Source of the DNA: Anaeromyxobacter sp.
Lineage (GTDB): Bacteria; Myxococcota; Myxococcia; Myxococcales; Anaeromyxobacteraceae
Length of the DNA stretch: 5,547 bases
Assembly: GCA_020028115.1 (NCBI GenBank)
Contig: JAHWYA010000165.1
Span: 1 to 5,547 of the forward strand
Direction: 5' to 3'
A model generated the notes under the pieces. The model had not been told where the DNA came from, ran no database searches, and was given only the letters and a program-made list of their open reading frames with translations. Position 1 is the stretch's first letter; every line of letters begins with the position of its first letter. The translations under genes were made by a program, and so were the position numbers. Positions 1-4,709 of this stretch are shown piece after piece.

Positions 1-1290
1 GTCGGGGCCGCCGACGCCCCGGCCGCGCGCGTCTGCGAGCGCGGCGCACCCGCCGCCGCACAGCGGGGCGACCGCACACGACCAGCACTCGGCGATGCTC
101 TCGGTGGAGCGGGCGCGCCACGGCGCGATCGCGGCCTCGTCGCGCACGATCTCGGGGTGGAACGTCCCGAGCCTGTAGCGCGGGTTCCCGACCGTCGCCG
201 TGCAGCCGTAGAGCGCGCCGTCCGGCGAGAAGGCCCACTCCTTCTTCGCGGCGGGGCACGCGTCGAGGTTCGGCAGCGGGAGCTCCCCGTGCTCGGCGAG
301 GTGCCGTGCCCCGTGCAGGCGCGGCCGGTGGAACCGGCGGACGGCCGGGTCCGCCTCCGCGAGCCGGACGAACTCGGCCCACAGCTCGACGCGATCGAAC
401 AGCGCGGCGCGCGGCTGGGCGCTCGCGCACCCGAACAGCTCGTAGTTCCGCCCGAGCTGCGTCTTGAGGCGCGACTCGGGGAGATCGAGCCAGCCGCGCT
501 CGTCCGCGAGCCGCGCGAGGGCGGGGAGCGAGGGCAGGTTCTCCCGGTCGACCACCACGCGGAGGTTCACCGGCACCGCCGCGGCGACGAGCGCGTCGAC
601 GCCGCGGACGACGCGGTCGAACGTGCCGCGCCCGGAGCGGTGCGGGCGCCGCGCGTCGTGGACGGCCGCCGGGCCGTCGATCGTGACCTGCACCTCCTTC
701 ACGCGCGCCGCGGCGAGGGACGGGACGAAGGCCTCGAGGTCGTGCCCGTTCGTCACCGCCGCCACCTGGATCCCGCGCGCGGCGGCGCCGTGGAGGTAGC
801 GGCGCAGCCGATCGTGGTGGGCGGGCGTGTCGACGAGCGGCTCGCCGCCGAAGAGGGTGAGGTACGGGCGCGGCTGCTCGGCGCCGTGGAAGCGGTCGAC
901 GTACGCGAAGAACGCGTCGATCACCTCCGGCGCGACGAGGCCGCCCGCGGGGTCGAACGGCTCCTGGTAGCAGTAGGTGCACGCGAGGTTGCAGCCGAAG
1001 GTCGGGACCACGACGAGCTGGGTCGGGGTCCGCGCGGCCTCCGCCTCGAAGTCCGCGCGCGCCGCCGCCGCGAGCGCGTCGTCGTCCGCGTCCGAGTCCA
1101 CGACGAAGGCGGCCGCCCGGAGCGTCTCCTCGGAGAGCGACGGCGGCAGCGCGGCGCCGCGGCCGAGCGTCTCGAGGGCGCGGGCCTCCGCCTCGCCGAC
1201 GATCGCCGCCTGACCGGACAGCGGCTGGACCACGAGCGCCTCGGGGCGGCCGGGGACGGGGGCGACGATCGTCGTGCGGCTGAGTCGCAT
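1..1290 (-). CDS. Radical SAM/SPASM enzyme, C-terminus cut by window edge
   Basis: This frame is open from an ATG at 1290 down to base 1, giving 430 residues and no stop, so the C-terminus lies outside the window. The radical SAM cluster motif CNLACTYCY is present (C100, C104, C107), with hydrophobic VVVPTFG before it and the LFGGEP motif at about 147-151. The C-terminal part carries a SPASM-type set of cysteines: C345, C363 in the DGALYGC context, then C402-x2-C405-x5-C411-x3-C415. C288 may also be relevant. By family knowledge such proteins bind one SAM-cleaving 4Fe-4S cluster plus auxiliary clusters and modify peptides or proteins (anaerobic sulfatase maturases, RiPP maturases). Residues 1-90 resemble the N-terminal extension common in SPASM proteins. 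The substrate is unknown, and no precursor peptide or sulfatase gene is visible. The ribosome binding site is weak (GGA about 8 bases upstream). Family is confident; role is not. Confidence 0.93.
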   Translation of the reverse strand, partial: MRLSRTTIVAPVPGRPEALVVQPLSGQAAIVGEAEARALETLGRGAALPPSLSEETLRAAAFVVDSDADDDALAAAARADFEAEAARTPTQLVVVPTFGCNLACTYCYQEPFDPAGGLVAPEVIDAFFAYVDRFHGAEQPRPYLTLFGGEPLVDTPAHHDRLRRYLHGAAARGIQVAAVTNGHDLEAFVPSLAAARVKEVQVTIDGPAAVHDARRPHRSGRGTFDRVVRGVDALVAAAVPVNLRVVVDRENLPSLPALARLADERGWLDLPESRLKTQLGRNYELFGCASAQPRAALFDRVELWAEFVRLAEADPAVRRFHRPRLHGARHLAEHGELPLPNLDACPAAKKEWAFSPDGALYGCTATVGNPRYRLGTFHPEIVRDEAAIAPWRARSTESIAECWSCAVAPLCGGGCAALADARGRGVGGPD

Positions 1291-1429
1291 CGGGTGATTC
1301 CGTGTGGGTGGCCGACTTCGTCCGGCGCCGGTGTGAGCCGCTACGGCCCTTCCAGGATTCGCGGCGGGGCACCTCGCCGCACGGGTCGTCTGCTATAGGG
1401 ATCGCGACGAGTCCGGCCCGGGGGGGCCC
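1291..1429. promoter_or_regulatory. Divergent intergenic region between radical SAM and STAS-like genes
   Basis: The 139 bases separate two divergently transcribed genes and should hold both start regions. On the plus strand TGCTATAGG at 1391-1399 resembles an extended -10 element (TG, one base, TATAGG), 30 bases before the ATG at 1430, but no convincing -35 is present at the usual distance. A run of seven G at 1420-1426 sits only three bases before that ATG, so it is a poor Shine-Dalgarno site. No clear promoter was found for the minus-strand gene. No credible small gene is seen here. Confidence 0.35.
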
Positions 1430-1783
1430 ATGGAACGGCCGCGCTACATCGATCACCGGGGGAAGCTCATCCTGTACCTGGACCTCGCGCACGCGAGCCC
1501 GGCGCAGCACGCGACCGGGATCCGGGAGGCGGAGCGGGCCATCCTCACCGGCCCGCTGCGGTCGGTGCTCCTCCTCATGGACGTGACCGGCGCCATCGTG
1601 AACCACGAGACCGACGAGATCGTGGAGGCCTTCGTCGCGCGGACCGCGGAGCGGATCCGGGCGCGCGCCGTCGTCGGAGCGTCCGGGCTCAAGCGGCGCA
1701 CCTTCGACCGACCCGCGCGGCCCGCGGAGCACGCCCTGTTCGACGACCTCGAGGCCGCGCGCGACTGGCTGGCGGATCGGTAG
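1430..1783 (+). CDS. Small STAS/SEC14-like (SpoIIAA-like) domain protein
   Basis: A 117-residue cytosolic protein with no signal peptide or membrane segment. Its order of elements resembles short stand-alone STAS/SEC14-like proteins: YIDHRGKLILYLDL (residues 6-19) as a first strand pair, a helix, the hydrophobic strand SVLLLMDVTGA (45-55), a helix over about 60-75, the strand AVVGASGLKRR (80-90) and the closing DDLEAARDWLADR (105-117), which matches the usual 'EAxxWL' ending. Length fits a single complete domain. Such proteins are generally of unknown function; some STAS relatives act in anti-anti-sigma switches, but no partner kinase or sigma gene is visible here, so no such role is claimed. 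The ATG at 1430 begins exactly at the conserved first strand, although upstream sequence offers only a G-run rather than a standard ribosome binding site. The family call is from pattern recognition and moderately sure; that it is a real gene is more certain. Confidence 0.75.
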   Translation: MERPRYIDHRGKLILYLDLAHASPAQHATGIREAERAILTGPLRSVLLLMDVTGAIVNHETDEIVEAFVARTAERIRARAVVGASGLKRRTFDRPARPAEHALFDDLEAARDWLADR

Positions 1784-1804
1784 GCCGCGCCGCGGCAGGG
1801 TCCC

Positions 1805-1843
1805 GGAAGAAGAGACGCCCGGCCCTCGGGAGAGGACCGGGCG
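1805..1843 (-). terminator. Rho-independent terminator of the cytochrome unit
   Basis: Arms CGCCCGG (1816-1822) and CCGGGCG (1837-1843) pair perfectly. After one mismatch the stem continues with CCTC/GAGG closed by a GGGA tetraloop. Read on the minus strand the hairpin is followed by the pyrimidine-rich tail TCTCTTCTTCC (1815-1805). It starts 26 bases past the cytochrome stop codon. On the plus strand no T-rich tail follows, so it probably serves only the minus-strand unit, although it lies in the gap between two convergent genes. Confidence 0.75.
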
Positions 1844-1869
1844 CCGCGCGCTTCAGCGTTGGGTCGCGC

Positions 1870-3336
1870 CTACGGGTTCCAGGTCGGCGTCCCGCTCCCG
1901 TGGCAGGAGCCGGTGCAGCTCGTGCCGTTCCAGGCGCCGTTCCCGGACGCGATCGTTCCGTTCGTCGAGAGCTTCACGTCCTTCGCGCCGTTCACGTGGA
2001 GCGCCCGGCCGCCCGGCTTGATCGCGCCGGTGGTCGCGACGTCGAAGTGGCAGTGCTGGCAGTTCAGGGAGCCGTGCCCGCCCGGCGCGTTGTCCGCGCC
2101 GGGGTGGCGGCCCGTGTTCGGCGGCGCGCCGTGGCAGGTGCTGCACGTCTGCGTGCCGGCGCCGGTCCACGATGGGGTGTTCGCCGCCGCGCCGCCCGTG
2201 AAGCTTCCGTGGCAGTAGGTCGTGGCGCAGGTCCCCGCGGCCCCGCCGGCGCCGGGCGTGAATGCGCCGCTCGCCGATCCGGCCGGGTCCTTGAGCGCGA
2301 CGGCGGCCGTGCCGTCCACGTGCCCGAGGTCGGTCTGGACCGCGTGGCACTTGTCGCAGGCGACGCCCGCCGAGATGGGGGTCGCGCCGCCGAACAGGTG
2401 CGACTGGTGGACGCCGACGCGCGCCGACGTCTGGCTGCCCGCGGCGTCGCGGGGGGGCGCCGCGTCGGTGAGCTGGTAGCTCGCGTCCGTGCGGTTCAGG
2501 TCGCCGTGGCAGAACGTGCAGTCCGTCCGCCAGTCGGTCCCGGCCGTGCCCGGCTGCGAGAAGTCCTGGTGGCAGTTGTCGCAGCTCGGAATGCCGGAGA
2601 TGATCCCCGCGTCGAGCGTGGCGCCGTGGCACGCGCGGCAGTCCGCGAGGCCGTTCGGGAACGCCCCGAGGTTGCGGTAGAGCGCGGCGAGGCCGTGCGG
2701 CGTCACGCCGTTCGCGTTCGACTGCGTGAACCCGGGATCGTGCGCGGACGCGTCCTTGGCGCCGTTCGCGTGCGCGCCGCCGGGGATGATCGTCGGGAGG
2801 ACGCCGGGGTCGGCCACCGTCGTCTGATGGCAGGTGCTGCACGCGAAGGAGCCGATGGCGCCGTGCGACGCGGGGACCGCGGCGTGGCAGTCGCCGCAGC
2901 CGGTGATCGCCCCGTCCCACGGCGGCGGGGTCGTGCCGCCGGGCGCCCAGGTCGGCGCGTGGCAGTAGACGCTCGAGCAGGTGTGGGTCGCGGAGACGTA
3001 CGCCGCGGTGGAGGCGGAGAAGGGATCCTGCGCCGCGGGACCGAAGACGACGTCGACGGTGCCGTCCGCGTGCCCGGGCGCGCCCACGCTCGCCGGGACC
3101 CGGTGGCAGGTCTCGCACGTCACGCCCACCGCGAGGTGCCTCGCGTGCGCGCCGACGGCCACCGAGCTCGTGGCGCCCTGGACGTCGAAGGGAGGCGCGC
3201 CGGAGGTGTCGTTCTTTCCGCCGTGGCAGCCGGTGCAGGAGCTCCCCCCGACGGCGTCGACGTCACGCGAGGAGGCGCAGGCGGTGGCGAGGGCCGCGAG
3301 CGCGATCGCGGCGAGGACGCTGGACTGGTTTCGCAT
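1870..3336 (-). CDS. Lipoprotein multihaem c-type cytochrome (CX4CH/CXXCH family)
   Basis: The 488-residue product begins with a lipoprotein signal peptide (hydrophobic residues 7-19, lipobox LATAC, lipid-bearing C20), so it should be anchored in a membrane, probably the outer one. It has 13 haem-type motifs. Ten are CXXCH, with first cysteines at 34, 74, 147, 166, 233, 252, 273, 327, 398 and 426. Two are CX4CH (120, 370) and one is CX3CH (474). The pattern CX4CH with YCH, then a Trp, then CXXCH with Pro and His after it is the hallmark of the Geobacter-type CxxxxCH/CXXCH domain found in OmcB-like outer-membrane cytochromes. The inferred role is extracytoplasmic electron transfer, for example to metals; no porin gene is visible to prove a conduit complex. 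The start is supported by GAGGG at 3344-3348, seven bases upstream. It is the second gene of a unit, 27 bases after the six-Cys protein gene, and is followed by a terminator. How many motifs really bind haem is unknown. Confidence 0.95.
   Translation of the reverse strand: MRNQSSVLAAIALAALATACASSRDVDAVGGSSCTGCHGGKNDTSGAPPFDVQGATSSVAVGAHARHLAVGVTCETCHRVPASVGAPGHADGTVDVVFGPAAQDPFSASTAAYVSATHTCSSVYCHAPTWAPGGTTPPPWDGAITGCGDCHAAVPASHGAIGSFACSTCHQTTVADPGVLPTIIPGGAHANGAKDASAHDPGFTQSNANGVTPHGLAALYRNLGAFPNGLADCRACHGATLDAGIISGIPSCDNCHQDFSQPGTAGTDWRTDCTFCHGDLNRTDASYQLTDAAPPRDAAGSQTSARVGVHQSHLFGGATPISAGVACDKCHAVQTDLGHVDGTAAVALKDPAGSASGAFTPGAGGAAGTCATTYCHGSFTGGAAANTPSWTGAGTQTCSTCHGAPPNTGRHPGADNAPGGHGSLNCQHCHFDVATTGAIKPGGRALHVNGAKDVKLSTNGTIASGNGAWNGTSCTGSCHGSGTPTWNP
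2003..3153 (-). repeat. Duplicated four-haem module inside the cytochrome
   Basis: Two segments of the protein share the same order of landmarks: HxxHL, CXXCH, GHxDGT, CX4CH, Trp, CXXCH, Pro and His, CXXCH, then HxNGAKD. They are about residues 62-195 and 308-453. Distances agree closely: from the first CXXCH to CX4CH 46 versus 43 residues, and from CX4CH to the next CXXCH 27 versus 28. The intervening residues 196-307 carry three further CXXCH motifs. DNA identity looks low, so the duplication is old. Confidence 0.75.
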
Positions 3337-3343
3337 TTCGATT

Positions 3344-3348
3344 CCCTC
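3344..3348 (-). promoter_or_regulatory. Ribosome binding site of the cytochrome gene
   Basis: GAGGG lies seven bases before the ATG at 3336, inside the 27-base gap after the preceding gene. It supports this start and independent translation of the second gene. Confidence 0.7.
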
Positions 3349-3363
3349 GTTCAGGACTTCACG

Positions 3364-4176
3364 TCACTTCACGAACCGCACGTACTGCTGGATCTCCTCC
3401 GAGTCGCAGCCGGGCTCGGAGCGCGATCCGGAGAGGCGGACGGCGAGGCAGTGGGCGACGACCGCGACCGTCTGGCTCGTGCACCGCTCGGGGCCGGCTG
3501 GGATGCTCCGGAAGGCCTCGGTGTTGCGGGCGAGCACCTCCTCGGACACCCGGAGCTCGCTCTTGAGCGCGTAGAGCTTCGTTCGGTCGCCGGTGCCGAG
3601 CTTGAGGAGGCTCTCCTCGGACGAGATGAGCTCGCGGAGGTCCCCGCGGCGCTCGCCGTGGTAGCAGGCGATGGCGCTGTAGACCACGCGCATGAAGTAG
3701 GGATCGCGCTGGTGCGCGTTGTCGAGCGCCCGGTGCGTCGCCTGGAGCTCCTCGCCCATGCCGGAGTCGAGCTCGGCACGCTCCTCGGCGTTGAGCGACG
3801 ACCGGCTCTTCGAGGCGAGCCGCTCGCGCCGGATCTCGCGCCAGGCGCGGTCCCGCTCGAGCTCGGTCGCGTTCGGGCCGGCGCGGCGCCCCACCTCCTC
3901 GAGGTCCTGCTTGTTCTCCGCCGCGCGGCGCGCGTCCGCCCGGAACCGGTCGCGGCACTCGCGCAGCGCCAGGAGCTGCGACTCGTTCTTGCGCGCGACC
4001 TCCGCGGGCGAGAGCCCCTGGCCTTCGAACACCTTCCGGCGGCGGTCGACGACGTCCAGCTCCGAGGCGCAGTACGTCCGCTCGTCCTCGGACATCCCGT
4101 CGGCGCCCGCGGCCGCGGCCGCACGGGGCGCGGCGAGGACGAGGACGAGGGGAGCGAGGAGGACGGCCCTGCGCAT
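3364..4176 (-). CDS. Exported helical protein with six cysteines, function unknown
   Basis: A 270-residue protein I do not recognise. Residues 1-23 form a Sec signal peptide (Arg-Arg, a hydrophobic stretch, then Ala-rich cleavage region AAAAA), with no lipobox Cys, so the mature protein should be soluble in the periplasm or secreted. The rest is strongly charged and mostly helical, with coiled-coil-like stretches at about 39-125 and 175-220. The mature part has exactly six cysteines (36, 74, 171, 232, 243, 257), an even number that would allow three disulfides; none is in a CXXC or CXXCH arrangement, so it is neither a haem protein nor an obvious thioredoxin. The ATG is well supported by GGAGG at 4183-4187, six bases upstream. 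It is the first gene of a unit with the multihaem cytochrome that follows after 27 bases, which suggests a role near the cytochrome such as partner, scaffold or folding aid; this is inference only. Confidence 0.85.
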   Translation of the reverse strand: MRRAVLLAPLVLVLAAPRAAAAAGADGMSEDERTYCASELDVVDRRRKVFEGQGLSPAEVARKNESQLLALRECRDRFRADARRAAENKQDLEEVGRRAGPNATELERDRAWREIRRERLASKSRSSLNAEERAELDSGMGEELQATHRALDNAHQRDPYFMRVVYSAIACYHGERRGDLRELISSEESLLKLGTGDRTKLYALKSELRVSEEVLARNTEAFRSIPAGPERCTSQTVAVVAHCLAVRLSGSRSEPGCDSEEIQQYVRFVK

Positions 4177-4182
4177 CGAAAA

Positions 4183-4187
4183 CCTCC
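4183..4187 (-). promoter_or_regulatory. Strong ribosome binding site of the six-Cys protein gene
   Basis: GGAGG sits six bases before the ATG at 4176 on the minus strand, the best Shine-Dalgarno match in the window. It fixes the start of this gene. Confidence 0.8.
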
Positions 4188-4215
4188 GGAAGGAGCGGTC
4201 GGTCGGCGAGCAGGC

Positions 4216-4224
4216 TTTCTACCA
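4216..4224 (-). promoter_or_regulatory. Candidate extended -10 for the cytochrome unit
   Basis: Read on the minus strand the bases are TGGTAGAAA, a TG, one spacer base and a -10-like TAGAAA. The element lies about 40 bases before the ATG at 4176, allowing a leader of roughly 30 bases that includes the ribosome binding site. No good -35 was found at 16-18 bases further upstream. Confidence 0.35.
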
Positions 4225-4277
4225 CGGACGCCCAGGTGGGATCTCTGCGGCACGCCCCCGCGGGCCATCCGGTGGGA

Positions 4278-4306
4278 GAGACATCCGCCCACCTCCGCGG
4301 TAGACT
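4278..4306 (+). promoter_or_regulatory. Candidate sigma-70 promoter of the small zinc-knuckle gene
   Basis: GAGACA at 4278-4283 matches TTGACA at four of six bases. TAGACT at 4301-4306 matches TATAAT at four of six, and the spacer is exactly 17 bases. Transcription would begin near 4313, giving a leader of about 28 bases with an AAAGGAG ribosome binding site. It stands in a divergent region, so a regulator binding here could also affect the cytochrome unit on the other strand. Confidence 0.5.
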
Positions 4307-4326
4307 GCCCGTTTCGCGGAGGGGTG

Positions 4327-4333
4327 AAAGGAG
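4327..4333 (+). promoter_or_regulatory. Ribosome binding site selecting the GTG start
   Basis: AAAGGAG ends seven bases before the GTG at 4341. It argues against the in-frame ATG at 4236, which lies far upstream of the candidate promoter and has no comparable site. Confidence 0.75.
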
Positions 4334-4340
4334 CAGCCGC

Positions 4341-4562
4341 GTGACGCAAGCCGAACGCCTCGCTCGCCGCGAAGAGCTGCGGGCCGACATCGCGAAGCGG
4401 GAGCTCGAGCTCGAGCAGATGCGCGCCGAGGAGAGCCGGCTGCTCGAGGGCTGCGAGCACCTCTACTCCGACGGGCGCGGCGCCGCGACCGGCGGCCGCG
4501 TGAAGATCTGCTCGATCTGCGGGAGGCTCCTCAAGGCTCGCGACGAGAAGCTCTGGGGGTAG
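4341..4562 (+). CDS. 73-residue coiled-coil protein with CXH/CXXC zinc-knuckle-like motif
   Basis: I do not recognise a named family. The GTG start is chosen because AAAGGAG lies seven bases before it and a candidate promoter lies between it and the farther in-frame ATG at 4236. Residues 3-36 form a highly charged heptad-like helix (RLARREELRADI, then KRELELEQMR). Residues 38-60 hold C38-x-H40 and C57-x2-C60 in the KICSICGR context, the spacing of a small zinc-binding knuckle or ribbon. The protein ends with LLKARDEKLWG. It has no signal peptide, so it should be cytosolic, where a small helix plus zinc knuckle could bind a protein or nucleic acid; this is inference. It is a single-gene unit, with a promoter in front and a strong hairpin four bases after its stop codon. 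Metal binding is predicted, not shown. Confidence 0.82.
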   Translation: MTQAERLARREELRADIAKRELELEQMRAEESRLLEGCEHLYSDGRGAATGGRVKICSICGRLLKARDEKLWG

Positions 4563-4565
4563 CAC

Positions 4566-4597
4566 CGACGGCTCGCGCCTTCGGGCGCGAGCCGTCG
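4566..4597 (+). terminator. Perfect 14-bp hairpin with UUCG loop after the small gene
   Basis: CGACGGCTCGCGCC (4566-4579) pairs without mismatch with 4584-4597, closed by TTCG (4580-4583). The C(UUCG)G arrangement is among the most stable RNA tetraloops. It begins four bases after the stop codon at 4562. No T-run follows directly; only CGTTCGTCTTCC comes about ten bases later. It therefore looks like a terminator or a 3'-end stabilising hairpin rather than a textbook intrinsic terminator. Confidence 0.7.
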
Positions 4598-4709
4598 CGG
4601 GGGACGTTCGTCTTCCGCCGTGACGTTCGGGCATCGGGACCGCGTGCCCCGTCCGTCGTCTCGCTCGTCGCTGCACGGACCCGCACCCTGCTCTAGAATC
4701 CCCGTCCCC
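4598..4709. other. Intergenic gap before the DUF1015 gene
   Basis: These 112 bases contain no credible gene. The only notable element is the -10-like TAGAAT close to the next start codon. A minus-strand open frame overlapping this gap and the hairpin has no family features. Confidence 0.5.
4694..4699 (+). promoter_or_regulatory. Candidate -10 element of the DUF1015 gene
   Basis: TAGAAT matches the TATAAT consensus at five of six bases and ends only ten bases before the ATG at 4710. Transcription would start within a few bases of the start codon, and no Shine-Dalgarno sequence is present, so the message may be leaderless. The -35 region (CTGCAC at 4671-4676, 17-base spacing) is weak. Confidence 0.45.

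Noticed and set aside
157..1398. Plus-strand open frame of 413 codons
   Set aside because: It lies opposite the radical SAM gene, is dominated by Arg, Ala, Glu and Val, and has no domain; it is a mirror of the GC-rich codon pattern on the other strand.
1291..1429. Possible RiPP precursor peptide next to the radical SAM gene
   Set aside because: No short frame with a ribosome binding site and a plausible leader/core composition could be found in the spacer; the 94-residue frame starting at 1302 mostly overlaps the STAS-like gene in another frame.
1853..3118. Second minus-strand frame overlapping the cytochrome gene
   Set aside because: It is out of frame with the 13 haem-type motifs and is Arg-rich without any domain.
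4236..4340. Upstream extension of the small zinc-knuckle protein to the ATG at 4236
   Set aside because: The extension would contain the candidate promoter and the ribosome binding site of the GTG start, and its 35 residues are unlike the charged helix that follows.
1900..4344. Plus-strand open frame of 814 codons
   Set aside because: It spans the antisense of two unrelated real genes plus intergenic sequence, shows low-complexity Arg/Ala/Val composition and no motif. The opposite strand has signal peptides, haem motifs and ribosome binding sites.
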